Positions 45,341 through 53,320 of a stretch of DNA of 64,000 nucleotides are shown piece by piece. Under the pieces are notes generated by a model. The model worked only from the letters and a program-made list of their open reading frames with translations, did not search any database and was not told where the DNA came from. A program made the translations under genes and the position numbers. The stretch's first letter is position 1. Each line of letters begins with the position of its first letter. Source of the stretch: Citrobacter freundii (GTDB lineage Bacteria > Pseudomonadota > Gammaproteobacteria > Enterobacterales > Enterobacteriaceae); NCBI RefSeq assembly GCF_011077955.1, contig NZ_JAALBX010000010.1, positions 1 through 64,000 on the forward strand, in the 5' to 3' direction.

Positions 45341-45490
45341 ATGATTATGCTATTACCTTTATTTAAAGTGCTAATAGTCATTACGCTGTTGTTCGGTCTC
45401 TGGGTGTTATTAGGCGGTACGGTACTTTTCGCCTTTGTGTCGGTACTTATTACCGGCCTATTGTTGGTTAAACCCCATAACCTCATTTAG
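45341..45490 (+). CDS. Putative small membrane protein (49 residues)
   Basis: An ATG at 45341 with AGAAGGA 8 bp upstream opens a frame of 49 residues beginning MIMLLPLFKVLIVITLLFGL. Two hydrophobic segments (about 4-22 and 25-42) are joined at a Gly-Gly, ending in the polar KPHNLI. This looks like a small double-spanning or hairpin inner-membrane protein. I do not recognise the family. It sits between the ycgB terminator and a bidirectional terminator before ycfJ, so it is its own transcription unit. Expression is not proven. Confidence 0.55.
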   Translation: MIMLLPLFKVLIVITLLFGLWVLLGGTVLFAFVSVLITGLLLVKPHNLI

Positions 45491-45554
45491 ACCAGCCTGT
45501 TTTTCTGACAGGATTTGGCGCGTGGCATTGTTTAACCGCTTTGTACGCGCAAAT

Positions 45555-45590
45555 AAAAAGCCCCTCGGCAGATTGCCTGAGGGGCTTTTT
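45555..45590. terminator. Bidirectional terminator between small gene and ycfJ
   Basis: AAAAAGCCCCTC / GAGGGGCTTTTT stem around a GGCAGATTGCCT loop region that can itself pair. T runs flank both sides. Confidence 0.92.
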
Positions 45591-45607
45591 ATTGCATATT
45601 TCGCCTA

Positions 45608-46147
45608 TTACGCTTCGTTGTTCAAAATCAGCTGACCATTGCTGTCGAGCGGGATTTTTTCACCCGGCTCTTTATCCATGCGGATTTTGCCTTTCTGATC
45701 GCCAATTTTGTAAGTCACATCGTAGCCAATCATCTTCTCTGACTTGTCGTATACCGTCTTGCAACGCTGCTGGGTCGTGGTGTAAGTGTCCCGCTCCTGC
45801 ATGGCGCCCTGAATTTGATTGCCGGCGTAACCGCCGCCAAGCGCGCCCGCAACGGTTGCGATATCTTTACCGCGACCACCGCCGAACTGATGACCAATCA
45901 CACCGCCTGCAACGGCGCCTAATACTGAGCCGGCAAGACGGTTTTCATCCTGAACCGGACGACGATGGGTAACCGTGACATTACGACACTCTTTACGCGG
46001 GATTTTTACCGTTTCCTTAATCGGCGCGGTAGCTACCACTTGTGCGTATTTTGGCGATGTGTCGAAAACATTCAGGCTGGCGACCGCAGCCACACCCAGC
46101 GCGGCTGCTACGCCAATCCCTATACCCGCTAACATTGATTTGTTCAC
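45608..46147 (-). CDS. ycfJ: Glycine-zipper membrane protein YcfJ
   Basis: A 179-residue protein with an N-terminal signal-anchor (about 5-27), a glycine-zipper 2TM region (LAGSVLGAVAGGVIGHQF and ATVAGALGGGYAGNQIQGAM) and a C-terminal beta-rich domain. Such proteins lie in the envelope (Rickettsia 17-kDa surface antigen relatives); the E. coli protein is of unknown function. The start is GTG 46147 with AGGAGG 7 bp upstream. Its position next to ndh is as in E. coli. Confidence 0.9.
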   Translation of the reverse strand: MNKSMLAGIGIGVAAALGVAAVASLNVFDTSPKYAQVVATAPIKETVKIPRKECRNVTVTHRRPVQDENRLAGSVLGAVAGGVIGHQFGGGRGKDIATVAGALGGGYAGNQIQGAMQERDTYTTTQQRCKTVYDKSEKMIGYDVTYKIGDQKGKIRMDKEPGEKIPLDSNGQLILNNEA

Positions 46148-46282
46148 AGGACATCCTCCTGGCTGTGTTATTCATACCAATTGTGAAAGCAAATGTTAGG
46201 GGAAGACATCAGACGAAGGATCAAAAACGCGTTTTTCAGGCGGAGCGAGAGGGTTTCAGAGGAGTCTGAGGGTAGCGCGGTT

Positions 46283-46312
46283 AACCCCCTCCTGCATTGA
46301 GGAGGGGGTTTT
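46283..46312. terminator. Terminator of ndh
   Basis: AACCCCCTCCT / AGGAGGGGGTT stem just past the ndh stop on the - strand; T-rich on the + side as well. Confidence 0.8.
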
Positions 46313-46315
46313 GAA

Positions 46316-47620
46316 TTAATGCAGTTTAAGGCGTGGGCGGATCACGCGGTTGATACTACCCACCAGCATCATGAGCCCCGTTTTGACATAACCATGCAGG
46401 GCGATTTGGTGCATGCGGTAAAGCGAGATATAAACAAACCGCGCGATACGTCCTTCCACCATCATCGATCCACGCATCAGGTTGCCCATCAGGCTGCCGA
46501 CCGTGGAGTAATTTGACAGGGAGACCAGCGAACCGTGGTCTTTATAAACGTAATCTTTAAGCGGTTTGTTCTTGTACTGCGCCAGAATGTTATGCAAGGC
46601 AAGGGACGCCATCTGGTGGGCAGCCTGCGCGCGCGGCGGCACAAATCCGCCCTCCGGACGTGCGCATGACGCGCAATCGCCAATGGCGAAAATGTCCGCG
46701 TCACGGGTGGTTTGCAACGTCGGTTGCACCACCAGTTGATTGATACGGTTCGTTTCCAGACCGCCTATCTCTTTCATAAAGTCCGGTGCTTTAATGCCTG
46801 CCGCCCAGACCATAAGATCTGCTTTAATAAACTCGCCGTCTTTGGTGTTCAGACCGTGAGCCTCTGCGCTGGTCACCATCGTGTTGGTCAACACGCGTAC
46901 GCCAAGCTTCGTCAGTTCACTGTGCGCGGCGCCGGAAATACGCGGCGGCAGTGCCGGAAGGATGCGCTCGCCCGCTTCCACCAGCGTCACGTTAAGCGCT
47001 TCATTGGTCAGGCCTTTGTAACCGTAGCTGTGCAGTTGTTTCACCGCATTGTGCAGTTCCGCAGACAGTTCTACGCCCGTCGCCCCGCCGCCAACAATAG
47101 CGATATTCACTTTGCCGCTGGCGCCGAGATTAGAAGAATATTTCAGGAACAGGTTGAGCATTTCCTGATGGAAACGACGCGCCTGATGCGGGTTATCAAG
47201 GAAGATACAGTTGTCTTTGACGCCCGGCGTATTGAAGTCGTTCGACGTACTGCCGAGCGCCATCACCAGCGTGTCATAAGCCAGTTTACGTTCCGGCACC
47301 AGCAACTCGCCTTTCTCGTCGCGCAATTCTGCAAGCGTAATGGTCTTACTCTCACGGTTAATGTCGACCACGGAACCCAACTGGAACTGGAAGTGATGAT
47401 TGCGAGCATGCGCCAGATAGCTCAGCGCATCCACCCCTTCATCAAGCGAACCAGTGGCCACTTCGTGCAACAACGGTTTCCACAAATGGCTGTGATTGCG
47501 ATCTACTAACGTGATTTTGGCTTTTTTGCCACGACCTAACTTTTTACCTAGCTGTGTAGCCAGCTCAAGTCCGCCAGCGCCGCCGCCGACAATCACAATC
47601 TTTTTCAATGGCGTAGTCAA
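46316..47620 (-). CDS. ndh: NADH dehydrogenase II
   Basis: Single-subunit, non-proton-pumping NADH:quinone oxidoreductase on the cytoplasmic face of the inner membrane. Two dinucleotide motifs are visible: FAD site [19 protein letters not shown] and NADH site [19 protein letters not shown], plus [10 protein letters not shown] near the C-terminus. The 434-residue length equals E. coli Ndh. Translation starts at TTG 47620 (as in E. coli) after AAGGGGGT. A perfect FNR palindrome lies upstream, indicating anaerobic repression. Confidence 0.96.
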   Translation of the reverse strand: MTTPLKKIVIVGGGAGGLELATQLGKKLGRGKKAKITLVDRNHSHLWKPLLHEVATGSLDEGVDALSYLAHARNHHFQFQLGSVVDINRESKTITLAELRDEKGELLVPERKLAYDTLVMALGSTSNDFNTPGVKDNCIFLDNPHQARRFHQEMLNLFLKYSSNLGASGKVNIAIVGGGATGVELSAELHNAVKQLHSYGYKGLTNEALNVTLVEAGERILPALPPRISGAAHSELTKLGVRVLTNTMVTSAEAHGLNTKDGEFIKADLMVWAAGIKAPDFMKEIGGLETNRINQLVVQPTLQTTRDADIFAIGDCASCARPEGGFVPPRAQAAHQMASLALHNILAQYKNKPLKDYVYKDHGSLVSLSNYSTVGSLMGNLMRGSMMVEGRIARFVYISLYRMHQIALHGYVKTGLMMLVGSINRVIRPRLKLH

Positions 47621-47755
47621 CGTGACCCCCTTAAATTATTAACCAATTGTTAACTAAAAGTTATACAAATAGCTTTTAGTTAACAATGAGTTACCAGGAT
47701 GAATGTCTCCTGATGACCAAAGAATAACATGAACGGGTCATTGGTCATACCAAAT

Positions 47756-47769
47756 TTGATATGAATCAA
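47756..47769. promoter_or_regulatory. FNR-binding site upstream of ndh
   Basis: TTGATATGAATCAA is an exact match to the FNR consensus TTGAT-N4-ATCAA. It lies about 136 bp before the ndh start codon. FNR represses ndh anaerobically in E. coli. Confidence 0.88.
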
Positions 47770-47791
47770 TTTTTATGCCGAAATCTTCAAC

Positions 47792-47821
47792 AAAAAGGGC
47801 CAGCACCTGGCTGACCCTTTA
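47792..47821 (-). terminator. Terminator of the hinT-ycfP operon
   Basis: On the - strand AAAGGGTCAGCC and GCTGGCCCTTT can pair (with small imperfections) and a T run follows. It lies 21 bp beyond the ycfP stop. Confidence 0.8.
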
Positions 47822-47841
47822 CATTTACCCTGAAGTTTCGC

Positions 47842-48390
47842 TTATCCCAGGCTTTTAAACGCCTTAATACGCTGTAAATGCGGGGAAATATTTTTGAATT
47901 TGTGGGTCTGTTGCTCATCCCAGACGATTTCATAAAAGGGTTGCAACACCTCAGCCGAACGGTGGCTGTCGAGCGCTTCGTCGTTACGGGACAACAGCAC
48001 GAGGCAGCGATCGCGGTTTTTCTCGCGAAAGTTCTCCACGCATTTGGTCGCGATATCCCGATACTCTTCCGGACGGTCTATCTTCCCTTCCATATTTTCG
48101 TAAGGAAAAAGGTTGGGATTGAAAATGGCCTGGCGAATATCGCACAAAAACCCTACCCGCTCAGCCCAGAAGCCACCAAGCCCGACGCCACAAATTAGCG
48201 GTCGGTCATCCGCATTTAACTGTAGCATCTTGTCCACTTCACGCAGCAGATGTTGCATATCGTGTCTGGGGTGCAGGGTGCTGTAACTGATGAGCCGCAC
48301 ATCCGGATCGATAAATTGCAATTGCAGCACTTTTTCGTGATTACCCGGACTGCTTGAGTCAAAACCGTGTAAATAAATAATCATCGTCAC
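47842..48390 (-). CDS. ycfP: YcfP family alpha/beta-hydrolase-like protein
   Basis: A 182-residue protein of UPF0227 (YqiA/YcfP) with an N-terminal [16 protein letters not shown] and a nucleophile-elbow-like region [14 protein letters not shown]. In YqiA-type esterases the elbow is G-x-S-x-G; here the serine position is glycine (G-V-G-L-G), so classical esterase activity is doubtful. Function is unknown. It is the last gene of the hinT-ycfL-lpoB-thiK-nagZ-ycfP run, as in E. coli. Confidence 0.9.
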   Translation of the reverse strand: MTMIIYLHGFDSSSPGNHEKVLQLQFIDPDVRLISYSTLHPRHDMQHLLREVDKMLQLNADDRPLICGVGLGGFWAERVGFLCDIRQAIFNPNLFPYENMEGKIDRPEEYRDIATKCVENFREKNRDRCLVLLSRNDEALDSHRSAEVLQPFYEIVWDEQQTHKFKNISPHLQRIKAFKSLG

Positions 48391-48426
48391 CTCTACCTGC
48401 CGCTTAGCGAAAAATATACCCGCAGA

Positions 48427-49452
48427 TTACAAGCCTGCCTTATGGGCCTGCCAGCGTTCATGCTGCGCTTCCAGCGCGCGGTTGACCTGCTTCCAGCGTG
48501 ACGAAGCAAGCAGTTCGCTGCGCGAAAATGAACCTTTATGATACAAATGCGTAACACGGTCAGCATTGATCGGCGACAGGTTATCTAACACGCTAACCGC
48601 ACCTTCACGATTATTACAAACCAGAATCATATCGCAACCCGCATCCAGCGAAGCCTGGCCGCGCTCGGCATAACTGCCCATGATCGCCGCGCCTTCCATC
48701 GACAAATCATCGGAAAAAATCACGCCGTCAAAACCCAGCTCGCCGCGTAGAACAGTTTTCAACCAGTGCGGCGACCCGCTCGCCGGAAGGCTGTCGACTT
48801 CAGGATAAATCACATGCGCGGGCATAATGGCGTCGAGCTTGTTATCAAGGATCAGGTTTTTGAACATCGACATATCATGGGTGCGGATTTCCTCCTCAGG
48901 ACGCGGATCGCGTGGCGTCTCTTTATGGGAATCCTCCATTACCGCCCCGTGACCAGGGAAATGCTTGCCGGTGGTTTTCATGCCCGCGCTGTGCATGCCA
49001 TCGATAAACTGCGTTGCAATGCGCAGAGCAATTTGTGGATCTTCATGGAATGAGCGCTCGCCTATTGCCGCGCTGATATGGCCCACATCCAGCACTGGCG
49101 CGAAGCTGATGTCGATATCCATGGCAATCATCTCGCTTGCCATCAGCCAACCGGCATCGAATGCCAGCTTGCTGCCCTCTTCCACGCCAAACAGTTCGGC
49201 AAAAGATTGTGCCGCCGGAAGCCGAGTAAATCCTTCACGAAAACGCTGAACGCGTCCGCCTTCCTGATCGACGGCGACAACCAGGCGATGACGTGAGGCC
49301 TCACGCACCTGGCGCACCAGTTCGCGCAACTGCGCCGGATCGTGATAGTTACGGGTAAACAGGATAAGCCCGCCCACCAGCGGATGATTTAAAATCTCGC
49401 GTTCTTCTGCATCCAGCTCGAATCCCGCCACATCCAGCATTACTGGTCCCAC
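48427..49452 (-). CDS. nagZ: Beta-N-acetylhexosaminidase NagZ
   Basis: Cytoplasmic GH3 enzyme removing GlcNAc from anhydromuropeptides during murein recycling; the product is an inducer of AmpC in species with AmpR. Catalytic features: [14 protein letters not shown] with the His/Asp general acid loop and nucleophile Asp in [13 protein letters not shown]. Length 341 matches E. coli exactly. It lies 12 bp after thiK. Confidence 0.96.
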   Translation of the reverse strand: MGPVMLDVAGFELDAEEREILNHPLVGGLILFTRNYHDPAQLRELVRQVREASRHRLVVAVDQEGGRVQRFREGFTRLPAAQSFAELFGVEEGSKLAFDAGWLMASEMIAMDIDISFAPVLDVGHISAAIGERSFHEDPQIALRIATQFIDGMHSAGMKTTGKHFPGHGAVMEDSHKETPRDPRPEEEIRTHDMSMFKNLILDNKLDAIMPAHVIYPEVDSLPASGSPHWLKTVLRGELGFDGVIFSDDLSMEGAAIMGSYAERGQASLDAGCDMILVCNNREGAVSVLDNLSPINADRVTHLYHKGSFSRSELLASSRWKQVNRALEAQHERWQAHKAGL

Positions 49453-49464
49453 ATCAACCTCCGG

Positions 49465-50289
49465 TTAGGTATTTTCAAGCCTGTTCCAGGCGTCGTTTGC
49501 TAAAAAAATAAAGTGTCTGTCGCGTGTTTGCCAATAGTGGCGCTCGTACCAGCCTGCCATTAACGCATCAGTCCAGGGCCGCCAACGGGCCACCTGAGCG
49601 CGCAGTTCGCGCCTGTCGAGTGATGCAAGCCTGGCATACTGTTCAATAACGCTTTCTCGCTGCGCCTCACTCATACTGGCCGCGGCTATCTCCAGCGCGA
49701 CATCGCCATCCCCGGCATATTCCCAGTCGATAAGCCGCAGCTTTCCCGACTGGTGAACAATATTGCCCGGATGAAGATCCATATGTAGCGGCGCGAGACG
49801 CAGCGGCCGGGGTTCGCCCTGCGCGCCTAAGCGTTGCAGGGTACGCAGCCATAGTGGCGAACGCCTTGCCGGATCGCATTGTTGCCAGTAGCGCATTAAT
49901 AGCGGCATAAGATGGATGCGCCAGCCGAAACACGTTTGGTGATGCAAAGTATACAGCAGCGCGGCGAGTGATGCGGCATCCGGCAGGGTGTCGAAGACCT
50001 CACCGTCAATAAATTCAGTAATTAGCCAGGTTCTGCCGAGGGCAAACGGTTGAGGACCTAATCCTGGCGTCAACCGTTTCAGCGCGCGATAGTGGCGCTG
50101 CAGAGTAACCCCCGGCTGGAGTGTGCCCACATCGCGGCGCGCTACCATCGGGATACCCGCCCACTCGAGACGCAGGCTTTGACCGCTGGACCCTGGTAAG
50201 GGAGAAACAGAACCGGCGGCCTGGGCCGCCGGGAATCTGGATTGAAGTAACGCGGTTAATGCCGCCTTACTGGGTTTGAGAGACTGCAC
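49465..50289 (-). CDS. thiK: Thiamine kinase ThiK
   Basis: Phosphorylates salvaged thiamine to thiamine monophosphate. The 274-residue aminoglycoside-phosphotransferase-like kinase has the catalytic loop LAPLHMDLHPGNIV and the metal-binding IDWEYAGDG. The start is probably GTG 50289, overlapping the end of lpoB by 23 bp; the N-terminus is less conserved than the rest. It is between lpoB and nagZ, as in E. coli. Confidence 0.92.
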   Translation of the reverse strand: MQSLKPSKAALTALLQSRFPAAQAAGSVSPLPGSSGQSLRLEWAGIPMVARRDVGTLQPGVTLQRHYRALKRLTPGLGPQPFALGRTWLITEFIDGEVFDTLPDAASLAALLYTLHHQTCFGWRIHLMPLLMRYWQQCDPARRSPLWLRTLQRLGAQGEPRPLRLAPLHMDLHPGNIVHQSGKLRLIDWEYAGDGDVALEIAAASMSEAQRESVIEQYARLASLDRRELRAQVARWRPWTDALMAGWYERHYWQTRDRHFIFLANDAWNRLENT

Positions 50290-50914
50290 CTTTACCTGAC
50301 CAGATAATTTCGCCGGTTTGCACCAGCATCAGTTGCATTTGAAGCGTCGGGGAATTGACGTTTCCACCCGCGTTGGTATAGAGCACATAGTGAGCGCCAA
50401 CGTTACGCGCAATGCCAATAGCTTTGCTGCGAGTACCTAAACTGTCCTGCGGCGAAAGACCCAGCTGCTGTTTCGCCATGGATAATTGCTGTGCGGAGAC
50501 CAGTGTGAAGGTGTTATTGTTTGCCAGCGCATTGCGAAGCGCTTCGGTAGCAGGTGCCGTTTGCAGCGAACCGTTGGTGCGGTTATTGACGGAATCCACC
50601 AGCAGCACGCTACCTGGATTTACGCCGCCTGCCTGCAACATTTTGCCCACCATCGGTTGCATAGCGCCGCTCCAGTCATACTGGCGTACTTTCGGTTCAG
50701 GTGTTGTCGGTTCCTGATGTTCGATAGGCCCGGGCTGCGCCGGTACCGCAGGCACAGACGGTACGGTAGGCACCGGTTCCGATGGCGGCGCGGGCTGTTG
50801 TGGAGTCGGTTGAATCTGATCGACCGGCGCGGGCTGTTGTTGACCGCGCATCCCGCACCCAGACAGAATTAACGCTACTGTCGCCAGTAGCCAAAAACGA
50901 GGTAATCCCCTCAT
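50267..50914 (-). CDS. lpoB: Penicillin-binding protein activator LpoB
   Basis: Outer-membrane lipoprotein that reaches through the murein to activate PBP1b. The lipobox is LILSGC; a Pro/Gln-rich disordered linker (about residues 22-75) precedes the globular domain (YDWSGAMQPMVGKML to the end), which matches E. coli LpoB closely. I chose ATG 50914 (MRGLPRF), with GGAG 8 bp upstream, over GTG 50923. Length 215 residues. Confidence 0.94.
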   Translation of the reverse strand: MRGLPRFWLLATVALILSGCGMRGQQQPAPVDQIQPTPQQPAPPSEPVPTVPSVPAVPAQPGPIEHQEPTTPEPKVRQYDWSGAMQPMVGKMLQAGGVNPGSVLLVDSVNNRTNGSLQTAPATEALRNALANNNTFTLVSAQQLSMAKQQLGLSPQDSLGTRSKAIGIARNVGAHYVLYTNAGGNVNSPTLQMQLMLVQTGEIIWSGKGAVSQTQ

Positions 50915-50926
50915 TAAGAGCACTCC

Positions 50927-51301
50927 TTATAACCAGAGATAGAGTCGTACCTGGCTTGCGCTTAAAAAAGGCGATGCCGCGGTAAGTTCGATACGACCTT
51001 GCGCAGGTATTATTACCGTGGCGGACTTATCCAGTGGATGCAATTCCAGTCCGCTCTCCTCATACCAATAAAACTGATAATTCAGCGTTACGGGTACATT
51101 CTTTTCATTGTAAATCGTACTGGTCGCGACGAGCTTGCCGGACTGGCTGGATAAATCTGGATTTTCGGCCGAAATACCCGCGCCGGTCACCGAGGCTTCC
51201 ATCACCAGTGTTTGCCGATCGTTCACAGGAATTTCCGGACGCGAACTGCATCCCGCCAGGACCATGATGGATAACAAGGCAAAGATGCCCGCACGTTTCA
51301 T
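50927..51301 (-). CDS. ycfL: Lipoprotein YcfL
   Basis: A 124-residue lipoprotein (lipobox IMVLAGC) with a DUF1425 beta-sandwich. It contains YNEKNVPVTLNYQFYWYEES and the C-terminal ASPFLSASQVRLYLWL. Function is unknown; its fixed position before lpoB suggests an envelope role connected with the cell-wall machinery (inference). It starts directly after hinT. Confidence 0.92.
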   Translation of the reverse strand: MKRAGIFALLSIMVLAGCSSRPEIPVNDRQTLVMEASVTGAGISAENPDLSSQSGKLVATSTIYNEKNVPVTLNYQFYWYEESGLELHPLDKSATVIIPAQGRIELTAASPFLSASQVRLYLWL

Positions 51302-51302
51302 T

Positions 51303-51662
51303 TTATTGCCCTTTATGGGAAAGCATCGGTCCCAACGCGCGTCCGCCCAGCAGATGCATATGGATGTGATACACCTCCTGCCCGCCGTGACGATTACAGT
51401 TCATAATCAAACGATACCCGTCTTCCGCTATGCCTTCCTGTTCGGCGATTTTTGCCGCTACGGTCAGCATACGCCCCAGCGCTTGCTCATGTTCCGCCGT
51501 CACGTCGTTAACGGTTGGGATAAGGACGTTCGGCACGATCAAAATGTGGGTCGGCGCTTGCGGGGAGATATCGCGAAACGCGGTCACCAGTTCATCCTGA
51601 AAAACGATGTCGGCTGGGATCTCGCGACGAATGATTTTGCTAAAAATGGTTTCTTCAGCCAT
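51303..51662 (-). CDS. hinT: Purine nucleoside phosphoramidase HinT
   Basis: HIT-family hydrolase splitting adenosine 5'-phosphoramidates such as lysyl-AMP. The histidine triad is HIHMHLL near the C-terminus, preceded by GQEVYH. From ATG 51662 ([20 protein letters not shown]) the protein has 119 residues as in E. coli; the frame is open to 51797 but the extra sequence is not family-like. First gene of a run hinT-ycfL-lpoB-thiK-nagZ-ycfP. Confidence 0.95.
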   Translation of the reverse strand: MAEETIFSKIIRREIPADIVFQDELVTAFRDISPQAPTHILIVPNVLIPTVNDVTAEHEQALGRMLTVAAKIAEQEGIAEDGYRLIMNCNRHGGQEVYHIHMHLLGGRALGPMLSHKGQ

Positions 51663-51891
51663 GACCGTATCCTTATGTAAACCTGCGCCCGCCCTTTGGG
51701 AATTGCCGTCACGTTGACGGCAGCCTGGCGGCACAGTAAAAAGTGAGAATATGCTTAAAGAGTATATCACTCCAGCCCGTTGCCACAAACGAAACACTGG
51801 CTTGAATCAATAGGTTGCGATTAGCGCGTCGGGTTTAACGGGTTTGTATTGCCCTGGGCCTATGGTCTTACCGGCAATACAAACCGAACGT

Positions 51892-52941
51892 TTACGACTG
51901 AAGCGATGCCATATCGATAACAAAGCGGTATTTTACGTCGCTCTTTAGCATGCGCTCATACGCTTCGTTGATCTCCTGAATTTTGATCATTTCCACGTCG
52001 GAGACAATGCCTTTTTCGGCACAAAAATCGAGCATTTCCTGCGTCTCGGCGATGCCGCCAATGCACGAACCTGCAACCGAGCGGCGACCAATAATAAGCG
52101 GCACCGTATTGATATATGGCTGTAATTCACCTAACAGACCGACAAACACCAGCGTGCCGTCAAGGGTCATTGTCGACATATAGGGATTGATATCGTGGGT
52201 ATACGGGACAGTATCGATTATCAGATCAAACTGATTCTTGACTTGGTTCATTTGAGACGGATCGGTAGAAATAATCACATGATGCGCCCCCAGACGACGC
52301 GCATCCTCTTCTTTACCCGGCGAGCGGGTAAACAAGGTCACGTCCGCACCCAGACCATTCGCCAGTTTAAGCGCCATATGCCCTAACCCACCAAGGCCTA
52401 TTACGGCAACTTTACTGCCTTCACCGATCTTCCAGTGTTTAAGCGGCGACCAGGTCGTGATGCCTGCACACAAAAGTGGCGCTGCGCCTTTTAAATCGAG
52501 CCCGTCAGGAATGCGCAGGACAAAATCTTCACTGGCGATAATGGATTTAGAATACCCGCCATAGGTCGGTTTTTGATCGAAACGGTCCTGGCCATTGTAG
52601 GTCTGAATATTGCCCTCTTCGCAATACTGTTCCAGCCCTTGCTTACAGGGATTACATTCGCGACACGAATCAACCATACAACCAATGCCCGCCAGATCGC
52701 CGGGTTTAAATTTGGTGACCTTCTCCCCAACCGCTGTGACCCGTCCAATGATTTCGTGGCCTGGCACCAGTGGATATTGACTGAAGCCCCAGTCGTTTCG
52801 GGCCTGATGGAGATCGGAGTGGCAGACGCCGCAATAGAGAATTTCCAGCGTAACGTCATCGGGGCGCGGTGTGCGTCGTTCTACCTGAAAAGGCGCTAAA
52901 GGCGCTGTCGGAGAAAGCGCGGCATATCCTGAAACTTTCAT
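51892..52941 (-). CDS. Zinc-dependent alcohol/aldehyde dehydrogenase (YahK/CAD-like)
   Basis: A 349-residue medium-chain dehydrogenase. Catalytic zinc ligands are in CGVCHSDLHQ and GHEIIGRV. The structural zinc site is only partly of the usual four-cysteine form (CMVDSCRECNPCKQGLEQYC). The NADP motif is VIGLGGLGHMALKLA. It resembles E. coli YahK, a broad-specificity NADPH-dependent aldehyde reductase, in length and motifs. It stands alone between hinT and fhuE, an insertion relative to E. coli. Substrate is not determined by sequence. Confidence 0.9.
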   Translation of the reverse strand: MKVSGYAALSPTAPLAPFQVERRTPRPDDVTLEILYCGVCHSDLHQARNDWGFSQYPLVPGHEIIGRVTAVGEKVTKFKPGDLAGIGCMVDSCRECNPCKQGLEQYCEEGNIQTYNGQDRFDQKPTYGGYSKSIIASEDFVLRIPDGLDLKGAAPLLCAGITTWSPLKHWKIGEGSKVAVIGLGGLGHMALKLANGLGADVTLFTRSPGKEEDARRLGAHHVIISTDPSQMNQVKNQFDLIIDTVPYTHDINPYMSTMTLDGTLVFVGLLGELQPYINTVPLIIGRRSVAGSCIGGIAETQEMLDFCAEKGIVSDVEMIKIQEINEAYERMLKSDVKYRFVIDMASLQS

Positions 52942-53320
52942 CTTTATTATCTCTCGTTGTGAACAGACCTATTCACTGTAGACCCGCCCCCTCCTGATAA
53001 CCACTTCATGAAAATAAACCACGCGCCGCCTGCCGTGGAAAAGAAGCCTATAAGCCATTTATTAAGTGATATGTGTTTATTTATGGTTATTTTTTAGAAT
53101 ATTTACCGTTAAACGCGCGCGCTTTCAGCGCGATCGAAATCACCCTTTTCGAAATCCCGTTTCATTTGGTGACTTACATTTGTTTACACCAATAGGTCAA
53201 ATGAATATAGTTCTCATTTTTATTCGTATCAGCAATATTTCAACCAAAACATAATGCACCGCGCCATGACTCACCGCTGGCGTGCGGCACAAAATTTGCG
53301 ACTTTCATTAAGGGTTAACT
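52942..53320. promoter_or_regulatory. Divergent promoter region between the dehydrogenase and fhuE
   Basis: No gene found in 379 bp. It includes the AT-rich fhuE leader and, at about 53199-53219, a Fur-like inverted repeat reading AAATGAGAA-C-TATATTCAT on the - strand. Confidence 0.5.
53199..53219. promoter_or_regulatory. Fur-box-like site upstream of fhuE
   Basis: AATGAATATAG and TTCTCATT form an imperfect dyad (AATGA / TCATT arms) about 100 bp before the receptor gene, which is Fur-repressed in E. coli. Match is approximate. Confidence 0.5.

Noticed and set aside
46712-47509. 265-codon + strand frame opposite ndh
   Set aside because: Antisense shadow of ndh, whose motifs and length are unambiguous.
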